Shown here: positions 10,201 to 22,100 of the stretch, in pieces
How the letters are laid out: each line of letters starts with the position of its first letter
Numbering within the stretch: the first letter of the stretch is position 1
Origin: Corella eumyota
Lineage: Eukaryota; Chordata; Ascidiacea; Phlebobranchia; Corellidae
Assembly (NCBI GenBank): GCA_963082875.1
Contig: OY720100.1
Span: 1,550,001 to 1,614,000, forward strand
Direction of reading: 5' to 3'
Length of the DNA stretch: 64,000 bases
The notes under the pieces: model-generated
The model's database searches: none
What the model was told of the DNA's origin: nothing
Seen by the model: the letters and a program-made list of their open reading frames with translations, nothing else
Program-made: the position numbers and the translations under genes

Positions 10201-11502
10201 TCGTAACAATACACAAATATACACGAAAGTATTATTATGGCTTGAACTTTTTTGGTTGATTCGCTAATTCTAATATATTTGTAAAAAACGATTCGCTAAT
10301 TTAAAAAAAACGATTCGCGTTTAGCGAATAGCGACCCGTTATTTCGTTCCCTGAGAACGCAATCAAACTTGGTAATTTTGGTTAAAATTAAATTTTTTTG
10401 TAGGTTTCATGCTATATCGAAATCCAAGGATCTAAAAACTGGAGAAGCTAAAAAAACCCAAAATTATTACTTGGAAAGGAAAGAATCACATTTAAAGTTA
10501 GTGATCAGGGAAAATAATATGGAAGAATCAGCGTTACTTGTAGCATTTAGGTAAACGTTTTACCTAAAAAAAACTTTAATAGAGATATGTGTTGGTATGT
10601 AAAATTTAGATACAATTATTTGTTTTTTAAAAGTTTATTTTTAAACTATATTCCATTTACAGAAACAAGTTACACTTAACGTTTTTATTTGTGAAAATGT
10701 ATATTAGTAAATTAATTAAACTAAATATTTTTTTAACTTAAAATTTTAATTTTAGTTCACACATTCATGGAGTTGTAGAAATGGTTAGACTAACAATCAC
10801 TCATGATGATTTTGAAACTTATTCTGAAATCCACGACTACCAAAGCATTAAAACTAATGAAATTGAACTAGTACCAAAAAAAGGTGTTGTTAATACTTCC
10901 CCTGCTGGAAAATTTTTTAAGTTTTTGTTTAAAAACTTGTTTACTTGCAAGGTAATAAAGGGAAAATTTAGATATCATCTTCCCAGTGGTCCTTCTTTAT
11001 TAACCATGCATAAAACTATAAAAGGTGATTTTGGTAGGATAAAAACATTTTTAATGCATTTACTTAAAACATCTAAAAACACATTTAAAAAAAATTTGAT
11101 AATATTTAAAAACCTATTATAATATTGGAAAAAATAATTTTTTTACAATAAATACCTCTTAATGACTGTTTAGAGAAAACTAATCAACCTTCTATGACTG
11201 TTCATGTTGGAGGTGATGCTAAGATTAAATCAACATCATGTGGTACCATTTTATATCTTTTTTGTACTAAATAATATGAAGTTAAATGTTTATAAATATT
11301 TTATTTAATAAATTTATTAAAGGTAGTTCTTTAAATTAAACTGTACCAAAATAAAATAATTTTTTTTTATTTAAATAAATATTTTCTCATAGATATAAGT
11401 GGCAGTGATTTAAAAAATACCAAATTTTTGGGTAAAAAGATCAATGAAGTTAATGGACAACAAGGGTCCACTGATGTTAAAGATATGGTAAACATGCTGT
11501 AA
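2721..11502 (+). CDS. NACHT - ZU5 - UPA-like NLR-type protein, frame disturbed
   Basis: Proposed exons: 2721-2787, 3726-3766, 3934-4000, 4135-4266, 4655-6483, 6681-6759, 6950-7660, 7733-7793, 7979-8025, 8151-8196, 8370-8440, 8637-8685, 8743-8819, 8976-9021, 9169-9329, 9411-9542, 9704-9816, 10404-10550, 10756-11033, 11174-11239, 11393-11502. All junctions are GT-AG and phases agree throughout. The start ATG has A at -3 and G at +4. Order: acidic N-terminus, NACHT NTPase, Pro/Lys repeat, linker exons, ZU5, UPA-like region. NLR proteins are cytosolic sensors that oligomerise on ATP binding. Frame shifts near 5141-5150, in an A8 run at 5832-5839 and near 7175-7190 argue for a pseudogene or for assembly indels; the first two cancel. 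No CARD, death domain or LRR is seen. It could also be two adjacent genes merged by me, but unbroken phase continuity argues against that. Confidence 0.7.
2805..3396. mobile_element. Foldback DNA element with about 220-bp inverted arms, in intron 1
   Basis: The left arm (about 2821-3030) is nearly the reverse complement of the right arm (about 3180-3396), with a loop of about 150 bp between them. Shared blocks include CCAGACACTTCGGCC at the tips, the AATTACCGCGAGAAATTTTA region, CAGTAAATTAAT and GTGCAAGAACATGTTATCTT. The left tip carries three tandem copies of a 16-bp tip motif (from 2805, 2821 and 2837) and the right tip only one. AATAATAAT occurs just outside both ends (2791-2799 and 3402-3410) and may be a target duplication, but it is too AT-simple to be sure. 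There is no coding sequence, so this is a non-autonomous DNA transposon of unknown superfamily. Confidence 0.8.
4267..4654. other. Intron before the NACHT exon
   Basis: AT-rich, with a possible micro-exon at 4329-4345. Two AGs lie close together at the 3' end (4647-4648 and 4653-4654). Both leave the same frame, giving two extra residues if the first is used. Confidence 0.5.
4655..6483 (+). CDS. NACHT NTPase domain and helical region (large exon)
   Basis: After about 125 residues of charged, helical N-terminal sequence comes the Walker A motif VALVGHTGTGKST (about 5038-5076). Next is the sheet strand FIFCIILRSVNF with the Arg typical of NACHT (about 5151-5186), Walker B as ILIFDGLDEADS (about 5310-5340), a sensor FITSRPRQM (about 5440-5470), LLGFNKEAQ, and the helical-domain signature FSHLIWQELFAAMYL (about 5974-6015) followed by RWEVVTKFLFGF. 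These match the NACHT clade of STAND ATPases. NLR proteins use this unit for nucleotide-dependent assembly in the cytosol. The frame slips by one base near 5141-5150 and back by one in an A8 run at 5832-5839; total exon length keeps phase (1 in, 0 out). Homology continues across both sites, so these are recent indels or assembly errors. Confidence 0.85.
6681..6759 (+). CDS. Linker exon after the NACHT domain
   Basis: A 79-bp exon, phase 0 to 1, coding for KQIDVLQTHLKIYENVFPQ and seven more residues: amphipathic and probably helical. It is the first of the alternating 0-1 exons and ends in a split Gly codon like most of the others. Confidence 0.6.
6950..7660 (+). CDS. Pro/Lys-rich 8-residue repeat exon (PAGPPDKKE)
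   Basis: This exon codes for a low-complexity chain built on the 24-bp unit PPDKKEPAG, with variants such as DTNKRAEP, DTYKTVKP and DTNETAGP. About 20 degenerate repeats can be counted. The region should be unstructured and highly charged, a flexible spacer between NACHT and ZU5 where LRRs sit in NLRP1. The unit is best preserved at 7205-7460. A one-base frame change falls near 7175-7190, where a TAAAACACCCGGA string resembles one at 7527-7539, so slippage or unequal recombination between units is the likely cause. The minus strand is also open here (7159-7680), an effect of the repeat. Confidence 0.65.
7205..7600. repeat. 24-bp coding minisatellite
   Basis: Tandem copies of a 24-bp unit with core AAGGAACCAGCTGGACCACC. 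Copies near 7230-7320 and 7385-7450 are almost identical, and the flanking ones are degenerate. The array lies inside the Pro/Lys repeat exon and is a likely source of length variation between alleles. Confidence 0.8.
7733..9021 (+). CDS. Series of tiny alternating-phase linker exons
   Basis: Seven exons of 46-77 bp (7733-7793, 7979-8025, 8151-8196, 8370-8440, 8637-8685, 8743-8819, 8976-9021) alternate strictly between phase 0-to-1 and phase 1-to-0. The 0-to-1 exons all end in a split Gly codon after Gln or Lys: CSEQ, RHQQ, NPEQ, LIKK. Their products are short, polar and rich in Glu, Lys, Gln and Pro, with no domain. Any neighbouring pair can be skipped without losing frame. The donor at 8820 (GTTGGT) and the acceptor at 8635-8636 are weak, so those two exons are the least certain. 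Confidence 0.55.
9169..9542 (+). CDS. ZU5 domain exons
   Basis: Two exons (9169-9329 and 9411-9542). The first gives GPKGRQLGKRAKGIIINIPE followed by GALDKDVNITV, the start of a ZU5 fold: a Gly-rich strand, then I-P-x-G-A-L. The second gives CLPVGLKFKKPVEISLYTP, the second ZU5 hallmark (P-x-G-x-x-F-x-K-P-V). ZU5 is found in ankyrins, UNC5, ZO-1, PIDD and, as half of FIIND, in NLRP1 and CARD8. In NLRs and PIDD it can cleave itself and serves as an assembly or release module. Phases 1-0 and 0-0 agree with the neighbours. Confidence 0.75.
9704..11033 (+). CDS. End of ZU5 and UPA-like region
   Basis: Three exons (9704-9816, 10404-10550, 10756-11033). The first contains NWIRFSTDTLNW, close in form to the HFS-containing strand that ends ZU5 in PIDD- and FIIND-type proteins, but with Arg in place of His. 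The following exons (KLVIRENNMEESALLVAFR, then VVEMVRLTITHDDFETYSE) alternate short beta-like strands, as expected of a UPA domain, though similarity is too weak to assert it. Phases are 2 and 2 inside this block. At 10952 there is a possible alternative donor (GTAATA); reading on to 11033 fits the phase of the next exon better. Confidence 0.5.
9836..10353. mobile_element. MITE with CAGGG termini and 5-bp flanking repeat
   Basis: Left end CAGGGTACGAATTAACG (9836-9852) and right end CGTTATTTCGTTCCCTG (10337-10353) are inverted repeats with 15 of 17 matches. They are flanked exactly by AGAAC on both sides (9831-9835 and 10354-10358), a convincing target duplication. Inside are several copies of AACGATTCGC (near 9862, 10288 and 10310), some next to the ends. 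The element is 518 bp, has no ORF, and lies in the intron 9817-10403. CAGGG termini recall hAT elements, but those usually make 8-bp duplications, so the superfamily stays open. Confidence 0.85.
11174..11502 (+). CDS. C-terminal exons of the NACHT-ZU5 gene
   Basis: Two exons (11174-11239 and 11393-11502) code for EKTNQPSMTVHVGGDAKIKS, then a short polar tail ending VKDMVNML and a TAA at 11500-11502. Phase 1 joins on both sides. No known domain: a CARD, as would follow FIIND in NLRP1, is not present. If the donor at 11240 is not used, the frame ends at about 11275 instead. A GTAAAC near the very end (11488) might also splice onward, but nothing downstream supports that. Confidence 0.45.
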
Positions 11503-13163
11503 ATTATTGTATTATTAGGTTAGCTTTAATTTTTTTATATAACTTTTAATGTTTATCACTGTAACAATTTTTTTCATGTTAAAAAAACTTTAAGAAGGAA
11601 GTTTAAACGCTTTATTCTATTGCACTTGTCAAATTTTTATGCATTTTATTTTTTTTTAATATTTTTATGCAACTTCAAGTTTTCATTCGTAATCTTGCTT
11701 CTTATCTTAAATATGCACTGTTTTAACATTTAATGTTAATCTTAAAAACTACACATATTCTGAATGACCACATATAAAAATGCTTAATCCTAATTTTTTT
11801 ATCACAAATTTTTAAATTTTGATCATTAGCTAATATATTTGGCTTTAAAAATATTGTTATACTGGCTTGTGAAGCCTTCTTAGTAACTGAAGCAAATGTT
11901 ATCAATTCGTATTGTTCTAATTTGTTGTTTGTTACATAAATATTAAATTCTGCTTAGTTTTTTTGGAGGTAAAACAGGAAAGAGCCCGTTTATAAAAGCC
12001 ACGTTTTCACATAATATGATGGGGGGGAGGGGGGTTTATCGTTAATTAGGCCTATATAAAGACAATATTGATATATGAATTTGGTGAGCAAGTAAATTAT
12101 CTAACATAAAATTGTTATAACAAGCCCATTTGTATAACATGAAAGCCTAATAAAAAAATTTGATAAAAAAAATAAAAACGAAAAGTGAAGCCCAAATTTT
12201 TGGTTTCTTTAAATTTAATATCATTGGCCCTGCTGAATATATAATGTTTTGACTCATTGTATTAATGGCAATGCATTTATTTGGTTGTTTCTTAGTTCTT
12301 ACTGTTCTAATATATAATTTAAAAAATGATAAACTATAACCGATCAAAGTTATAAAAGTTAATTTTATATTTTGTTTTGTGTAAATTGCAAGGACTTTTT
12401 AGTTAATTTGCTAAAATATTTCAAAATCTATTATTTTAAGAATTCTGTGTAGTTTAAATTTTACATTTGTACACCATTCATAATCATACACCTTTTATAA
12501 TTTTGGGTTCATAAAGATAAATAACATCCTTATATTTCTAGAAACAATAATGAATTATATAGAAATAAAAAGATTTGGATATAGCCAATCAATCTTCATT
12601 TTAAACATAGAAAAAGGGTTTGGGTGAATAAAATTATATAAAGGCTTAAGAAGTTAAAATCTTGTATTAATGCATATTGTCATAACGAAGATGCAAAATA
12701 AATCATTTTTCAAAAAAATGTAATAGATCAAAAGTTACAGCATTTTTATATCTCGCGTATAGTGTAACTTATTGACCTATAGGTTGGTATAGGAAAATAG
12801 TATATAAAATAACCAAAACGTTTTTTTTTCATAATTAAAAAGAAGTTAAATTACTAAAAGCGCGATAGTTCTATAGATTTGATTTTTCTATTCTGTTTTT
12901 ATAATAGATTATTTCTACATTTGTTGTCAGTAATACCAAATTAAAACAAATCTTAAAGATAAAACAAAAGTGAAAGGTTTAGATTTTTTAACTAGTTTTT
13001 TATTTTTAAAAACAGTACGATAAAAAATTTTTTTTTTGCTTTAAATAAAAACATTGAATATAGCACATTGAAATTGAATAACTTTACTTACTACTACAAA
13101 TGTTCCACCATGTTATAACAATTCCCATTCAAGACTTACATTAAAATAAAAACTTTACTTCAA
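11503..13163. other. Intergenic AT-rich DNA between the NACHT gene and the satellite
   Basis: No gene, tRNA or mobile element can be supported. Short open stretches near 11723-11905 and 12147-12347 on the minus strand have no domain or splice context. The only compositional oddity is a G-run at 12021-12034 (G7-A-G6). An AATAAA at 12171-12176 is too far from the stop to be a confident polyadenylation signal. Confidence 0.6.
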
Positions 13164-16100
13164 TATGACGACACAGGGTCACATGACGTTAGAATTAGTG
13201 AAACTAAAAATTCGATCTAACTTTTTTGTTTTTACATATTTTTGCAAATTTAATGGGCTTTTAATCAGACCATAAATTTTAATTTTTAAGATTTGGCGAT
13301 TTTTATGAAATATGCTCATAACTTTTATGAATATTAATATTTTAAAATAATATTTTTAAAATACGTTTATTAGGCCCCTGCAGGTATTTTGGTAAAGTTC
13401 AATTAAAATTTGAAAATTTTTTTTTTTAATTTTTATTCAAAACTATATACGTATATGTCGACACAGGGTCACATGACGTCAGAAATAGTGAAACTAAAAA
13501 TTCGATCTAACTTTTTTGTTTTTGAATATTTTTGCAAATTTCTTTAATACGTATTAAATTCATACCAATGCGCTTTTAATCAGACCATGTATTTTGATTT
13601 TTAAGATTTGGCGATTTTTATGAAATATGTTCATAACTTTTATGGATATTAATATTTTGAAATAATATTTTTAAAATACGTTTATTAGGCCCTTGCAGGT
13701 ATTTTGGTAAAGTTCAATTAAAATTTGAAAATTTTTTTTTTTAATTTTTATTCAAAACTATATACGTATATGACGACACAGGGTCACATGACGTCAGAAT
13801 TAGTGAAACTAAAAATTCGATCTAACTTTTTTGTTTTTGAATATTTTTGCAAATTTTTTTATACGTATTTATAAGATTAACCAATGCGCTTGTAATCAGA
13901 CCATAAATTTTGAATTTTGAGATTTGGCGATTTTTATGAAATATGCCCAAAACCTTTGTGAATATTAACATTTTGAAATAATATTTTTAAAATACGTTTA
14001 TTAGGCCCCTGCAGGTATTTTGGTAAAGTTAAATTAAAATATGAAAAAAAAATTTTTTATTTTTATTTAAAACTATATATGTATATGACGTCACAGACTC
14101 ACCTGACGTCAGAATTAGTGAAACTACAAATTCGATCTAACTTTTTTGTTTTTGAATATTTTTGCAAATTTCTTTTATACGTATTTAAGTTTAACCAATG
14201 CGCTTTTAATCAGACCATGTATTTTGATTTTTAAGATTTGGAGATTTTTATGAAATATGCTCATAACTTTTGTGAATATTAATATTTTGAAATAATATTT
14301 TTAAAATACGTTTATTAGGCCGCTGCAGGTATTTTGGTAAATTTAAATCAAAAGTTGAAAAAAAAAAAATTTTATTTTTATTCAAAACTATATATGTATA
14401 TGACGTCACAGACTCACCTGACGTCAGAATTAGTGAAACTAAAAATTCGATCTAACTTTTTTGTTTTTGAATATTTTTGCAAATTTCTTTTATACGTATT
14501 TAAGTTTAACCAATGCGCTTGTAATCAGATCATGAATTTTGAATTTTGAGATTTGGCGATTTTTATGAAATATGCTCATAACTTTTGTGAATATTAATAT
14601 TTTGAAATAATATTTTTAAAATACGTTTATTAGGCCGCTGCAGGTATTTTAGTAAATTTAAGTTAAAATTTGAAAAAAAAAATTTTTATTTTTATTTAAA
14701 ACTATATATGTATATGACGTCACAGGGTCACATAACGTCAGAATTAGTATAACTAAAAATTCGATCTAACTTTTTTGTTTTTGAATATTTTTGCAAATTT
14801 CTTTTATACGTATTTAAGTTTCCCCAATGCGCTTGTAATCAGATCATGAATTTCGAATTTTGAGATTTGGCGATTTTTATGAAATATGCTCATAACTTTT
14901 GTGAATATTAATATTTTGAAATAATATTTTTAAAATACGTTTATTAGGCCGCTGCAGGTATTTTGGTAAATTTAAATTAAAATTAAAAAAAAAAAAATTT
15001 ATTTTTATTTAAAACTATATATGTATATGACGACACAGGGTCACATGACGTCAGAATTAGTAAAACTAAAAATTCGATCTAACTTTTTTGTTTTTGAATA
15101 TTTTTGCAAATTTTTTAATACGTATTTATAAGTTTAACCAATGCGCTTGTAATCAGACCATAAATTTTGAATTTTGAGATTTGGCGATTTTTATGAAATA
15201 TGCCCAAAACCTTTGTGAATATTAATATTTTGAAATAATATTTTTAAAATACGTTTATTAGGCCCCTGCAGGTATTTTGGTAAATTTAAATTAAAATTTG
15301 AAAAAAAAATTTTTTATTTTTATTTAAAACTATATATGTATATGACGTCACAGACTCACCTGACGTCAGAATTAGTGAAACTAAAAATTTGATCTAACTT
15401 TTTTATTTTTGAATATTTTTGCAAATTTCTTTTATACGTATTTAAGTTTAACCAATGCGCTTTTAACAAAGCCATTAATTTTGATTTTTAGGATTTGGCG
15501 ATTTTTATGAAATATGTTCATAACTTTTATGGATATTAATATTTTGAAATAATATTTTTAAAATACGTTTATTAGGCCCCTGCAGGTATTTTGGTAAAGT
15601 TAAATTAAAATTTGAACAAAAAAAATTTTTATTTTTATTCAAAATTATATATGTATATGACGTCACAGACTCACCTGACGTCAGAATTAGTGAAACTACA
15701 AATTCGATCTAACTTTTTTGTTTTTGAATATTTTTGCAAATTTCTTTTATACGTATTTAAGTTTAACCAAAGCGCTTGTAATCAGACCATAAATTTTGAA
15801 TTTTGAGATTTGGCGATTTTTATGAAATATGTTCATAACTTTCGTGAATATTAATATTTTGAAATAATATTTTTAAAATACGTTTATTAGGCCGCTGCAG
15901 GTATTTTAGTAAATTTAAATTAAAATTTGAAAAAAAAAAATTTTATTTTTATTTAAAACTATATATGTATATGACGACACAGGGTCACATGACGTCAGAA
16001 TTAGTGAAACTAAAAATTCGATCTAACTTTTTTGTTTTTGAATATTTTTGCAAATTTTTTTATACGTATTTATAAGTTTAACCAATGCGCTTGTAATCAG

Positions 16101-19100
16101 ACCATAAATTTTGAATTTTGAGATTTGGCGATTTTTATGAAATATGCCCAAAACCTTTGTGAATATTAATATTTTGAAATAATATTTTTAAAATACGTTT
16201 ATTAGGCCCCTGCAGGTATTTTGGTAAAGTTAAATTAAAATTTGAAAAAAAAAATTTTTATTTTTATTTAAAACTATATATGTATATGACGTCACAGACT
16301 CACCTGACGTCAGAATTAGTGAAACTAAAAATTTGATCTAACTTTTTTATTTTTGAATATTTTTGCAAATTTCTTTTATACGTATTTAAGTTTAACCAAT
16401 GCGCTTTTAACAAAGCCATTAATTTTGATTTTTAGGATTTGGCGATTTTTATGAAATATGTTCATAACTTTTATGGATATTAATATTTTGAAATAATATT
16501 TTTAAAATACGTTTATTAGGCCGATGAAGGTATTTTGGTGAATTTAAATTAAAATTTGAAAAAAAAAAAAAATTTATTTTTATTTAAAACTATATATGTA
16601 TATGACGTCACAGACTCACTTGACGTCAGAATTAGTGAAACTAAAAATTCGATCCAACTTTTTTGTTTTTGAATATTTTTGCAAATTTCTTTTATACGTA
16701 TTTAAGTGTAACCAATACGCTTGTAATCAGATCATGAATTTCGAATTTTGAGATTTGGCGATTTTTATGAAATATGCTCATAACTTTTGTGAATATTAAT
16801 ATTTTGAAATAATATTTTTAAAATACGTTTATTAGGCCGCTGCAGGTATTTTAGTAAATTTAAATTAAAATTTGAAAAAAAAATTTTTTTATTTTTATTT
16901 AAAACTATATTTGTATATGACGACACAGGGTCACATGACGTCAGAATTAGTAAAACTAAAAATTCGATCTAACTTTTTTGTTTTTGTATCTTTTTGCAAA
17001 TTTCATTTATACGTATTTAAGTTTCCCCAATGCGCTTGTAATCAGACCATAAATTTTGAATTTTGAGATTCAGAGATTTTTATGAAATATGCTCATAACT
17101 TTTGTGAATATTAATATTTTGAAATAATATTTTTAAAATACGTTTATTAGGCCGCTGCAGGTATTTTGGTAAATTTAAATTAAAATTTAAAAAAAAAAAA
17201 TTTTTTATTTTTATTTAAAATTATATATGTATATGACGACATAGGGTCACATGACGTCAGAATTAGTGAAACTAAAAATTCGATCTAACTTTTTTGTTTT
17301 TGAATATTTTTGCAAATTTCTTTTATACGTATTTAAGTTTCCCCAATGCGCTTGTAATCAGACCATAAATTTTGAATTTTGAGATTTGGCGATTTTTATG
17401 AAATATGCTTATAACTTTTGTGAATATTAATATTTTGAAATAATATTTTTAAAATACGTTTATTAGGCCGCTGCAGGTATTTTGGTGAATTTAAATTAAA
17501 ATTTGAAAAAAAAAAAAATTTTATTTTTATTTAAAACTATATATGTATATGACGACACAGGGTCACATGACGTCAGAATTAGTGAAACTAAAAATTCGAT
17601 CTAACTTTTTTGTTTTTGAATATTTTTGCAAATTTTTTTATACGTATTTATAAGTTTAACCAATGCGCTTGTAATCAGACCATAAATTTTGAATTTTGAG
17701 ATTTAGCGATTTTTATGAAATATGCCCAAAACCTTTGTGAATATTAATATTTTGAAATAATATTTTTAAAATACGTTTATTAGGCCCCTGCAGGTATTTT
17801 GGTAAAGTTAAATTAAAATTTGAAAAAAAAAATTTTTATTTTTATTTAAAACTATATATGTATATGACGTCACAGACTCACCTGACGTCAGAATTAGTGA
17901 AACTAAAAATTTGATCTAACTTTTTTATTTTTGAATATTTTTGCAAATTTCTTTTATACGTATTTAAGTTTAACCAATGCGCTTTTAACAAAGCCATTAA
18001 TTTTGATTTTTAGGATTTGGCGATTTTTATGAAATATGTTCATAACTTTTTTGGATATTAATATTTTGAAATAATATTTTTAAAATACGTTTATTAGGCC
18101 GATGAAGGTATTTTGGTGAATTTAAATTAAAATTTGAAAAAAAAAAAAAATTTATTTTTATTTAAAACTATATATGTATATGACGTCACAGACTCACTTG
18201 ACGTCAGAATTAGTGAAACTAAAAATTCGATCCAACTTTTTTGTTTTTGAATATTTTTGCAAATTTCTTTTATACGTATTTAAGTGTAACCAATACGCTT
18301 GTAATCAGATCATGAATTTCGAATTTTGAGATTTGGCGATTTTTATGAAATATGCTCATAACTTTTGTGAATATTAATATTTTGAAATAATATTTTTAAA
18401 ATACGTTTATTAGGCCGCTGCAGGTATTTTAGTAAATTTAAATTAAAATTTGAAAAAAAAATTTTTTTATTTTTATTTAAAACTATATATGTATATGACG
18501 ACACAGGGTCACATGACGTCAGAATTAGTAAAACTAAAAATTCGATTTAACTTTTTTGTTTTTGTATCTTTTTGCAAATTTCATTTATACGTATTTAAGT
18601 TTCCCCAATGCGCTTGTAATTAGACCATAAATTTTGAATTTTGAGATTCAGAGATTTTTATGAAATATGCTCATAACTTTTGTGAATATTAATATTTTGA
18701 AATAATATTTTTAAAATACGTTTATTAGGCCGCTGCAGGTATTTTGGTAAATTTAAATTAAAATTTAAAAAAAAAAAATTTTTTATTTTTATTTAAAATT
18801 ATATATGTATATGACGACATAGGGTCACATGACGTCAGAATTAGTGAAACTAAAAATTCGATCTAACTTTTTTGTTTTTGAATATTTTTGCAAATTTCTT
18901 TTATACGTATTTAAGTTTCCCCAATGCGCTTGTAATCAGACCATAAATTTCGAATTTTGAGATTTGGCGATTTTTATGAAATATGCTTATAACTTTTGTG
19001 AATATTAATATTTTGAAATAATATTTTTAAAATACGTTTATTAGGCCGCTGCAGGTATTTTGGTAAATTTAAATTAAAATTAAAAAAAAAAAAATTTATT

Positions 19101-22100
19101 TTTATTTAAAACTATATATGTATATGACGACACAGGGTCACATGACGTCAGAATTAGTGAAACTAAAAATTCGATCTAACTTTTTTGTTTTTGAATATTT
19201 TTGCAAATTTTGTTTATACGTATTTAAGTGTAACCAATACGCTTGTAATCAGATCATGAATTTCGAATTTTGAGATTTGGCGATTTTTATGAAATATGCT
19301 CATAACTTTTGTGAATATTAATATTTTGAAATAATATTTTTAAAATACGTTTATTAAGCCGCTGCAGGTATTTTGGTAAATTTAAATTAAAATTTGAAAA
19401 AAAAATTTTTATATTTATTTAAAACTATATATGTATATGACGTCACAGACTCACTTGACGTCAGAATTAGTGAAACTAAAAATTCGATCTAACTTTTTTG
19501 TTTTTGAATATTTTTGCAAATTTTGTTTATACGTATTTAAGTGTAACCAATACGCTTGTAATCAGATCATGAATTTCGAATTTTGAGATTTGGCGATTTT
19601 TATGAAATATGCTCATAACTTTTGTGAATATTAATATTTTGAAATAATATTTTTAAAATACGTTTATTAGGCCGCTGCAGGTATTTTGGTAAATTTAAAT
19701 TAAAATTTGAAAAAAAAAATTTTTTATTTTTATTTAAAATTATATATGTATATGACGACATAGGGTCACATGACGTCAGAATTAGTGAAACTAAAAATTC
19801 GATCTAACTTTTTTGTTTTTAAATATTTTTGCAAATTTTTTTTATACGTATTTAAGTTTAACCAATGCATTTGTAATGAGACCATAAATTTTAAGATTTG
19901 GCAATTTTTATGAAATATGCTCATAACTTTTGTGAATATTAATATTTTGAAATAATATTTTTAAAATACGTTTATTAGGCCGCTGCAGGTATTTTGGTAA
20001 ATTTAAATTAAAATTTGAAAAAAAAAAAATTTTATTTTTATTTAAAACTATATATGTATATGACGACACGGGGTCACATGACGTCAGAATTAGTGAAACT
20101 AAAAATTCGATCTAACTTTTTTGTTTTTGAATATTTTTGCAAATTTCTTTTATACGTATTTAAGTTTAACCAATGCGCTTGTAATCAGACCATAAATTTT
20201 GAATTTTGAGATTTGGCGATTTCTATAAAATATGCTCATAACTTTTATGGATATTAATATTTTGAAATAATATTTTTAAAATACGTTTATTAGGCCCCTG
20301 CAGGTATTTTGGTAAAGTTAAATTAAAATTAAAAAAAAAAAAATTTATTTTTATTCAAAACTATATTTGTATATGACGTCACAGACTCACCTGACGTTAG
20401 AATTGATGAAACTAAAAATTCGATCTAACTTTTTTGTTTTTGAATATTTTTGCAAATTTTTTTTATACGTATTTAAGTTTAACCAATACGCTTTTAACAA
20501 AGCCATTAATTTTGATTTTTAGGATTTGGCGATTTTTATGAAATATGTTCATAACTTTTATGGATATTAATATTTTGAAATAATATTTTTAAAATACGTT
20601 TATTAGGCCCCTGCAGGTATTTTGGTAAAGTTAAATTAAAATTAAAAAAAAAAAAATTTATTTTTATTCAAAACTATATATGTATATGACGTCACAGATT
20701 CACCTGACGTCAGAATTGATGAAACTAAAAATTCGACCTAACTTTTTTGTTTTTGAATATTTTTGCAAATTTCTTTTATACGTATTTAAGTTTAACCAAT
20801 GCGCTTTTAACAAAACCATTAATTTTGATTTTTAGGATTTGGCGATTTTTATGAAATATGTTCATAACTTTTATGGATATTAATATTTTGAAATAATATT
20901 TTTAAAATACGTTTATTAGGCCCCTGCAGGTATTTTGGTAAAGTTAAATTAAAATTTGAAAAAAAAAAATTTTATTTTTATTCAAAACTATATATGTATA
21001 TGACGTCACAGACTCACCTGACGTCAGAATTAGTGAAACTAAAAATTCGATCTAACTTTTTTGTTTTTGAATATTTTTGCAAATTTCTTTTATACGTATT
21101 TAAGTTTAACCAATGCGCTTGTAATCAGATCATGAATTTTGAATTTTGAGATTTGGCGATTTTTATGAAATATGCTCATAACTTTTGTGAATATTATTAT
21201 TTTGAAATAATATTTTTAAAATACGTTTATTAGGCCGCTGCAGGTATTTTAGTAAATTTAAATTAAAATTTGAAAAAAAAAAATTTTTATTTAAAACTAT
21301 ATATGTATATGACGTCACAGGGTCACATGACGTCAGAATTAGTAAAACTAAAAATTCGATCTAACTTTTTCGTTTTTGAATATTTTTGCAAATTTCTTTT
21401 ATACGTATTTAAGTTTCCCCAATGCGCTTGTAATCAGACCATAAATTTTGAATTTTGAGATTTGGAGATTTTTATGAAATATGCTCATAACTTTTGTGAA
21501 TATTAATATTTTGAAATAATATTTTTAAAATACGTTTATTAGGCCGCTGCATGTATTTTGGTAAATTTAAATTAAACTTTGAAAAAAAAAAATTTTTTAT
21601 TTTTATTTAAAATTATATATGTATATGACGTCACAGGGTCACATGACGTCAGAATTAGTAAAACTAAAAATTCGATCTAACTTTTTTGTTTTTAAATGTT
21701 TTTTCAAATTTCTTTTATACGTATTTAAGTTTAACCAATGCGCTTGTAATCAGACCATAAATTTTGAATTTTGATATTTGGCGATTTTTATGAAATATGC
21801 TCATACCTTTTGTAAATATTAATATTTTGAAATAATATTTTTAAAATACATTTATTAGGCCCCTGCAGGCATTTTGGTAAAGTTAAAATAAAATTTAAAA
21901 AATTTTTTTTTTATTTTTATTTAAAATTATATATGTATATGACGTCACAGACTCACCTGACGTCAGAATTAGTGAAACAAAAAATTCGATCTAACTTTTT
22001 TTTTTTGAATGTTTTTGCAAATTTCTTTTATACGTATTTAAGTTTAACCAATGCGCTTATAATCAGACCATAAATTTTGAATTTTGATATTTGGCGATTT

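Noticed and set aside
11723-12347. Two minus-strand open frames of 60-66 codons
   Set aside because: No domain, no splice or start context, and length within chance for this composition.
14334-21458. Repeated open frames of 62-71 codons (start in the A-tract, MKKKxFYFY...) in satellite A
   Set aside because: They are the same satellite unit read in one frame. They are present only in units where the A-tract length happens to allow it, with no conserved start context and no sign of selection on codons.
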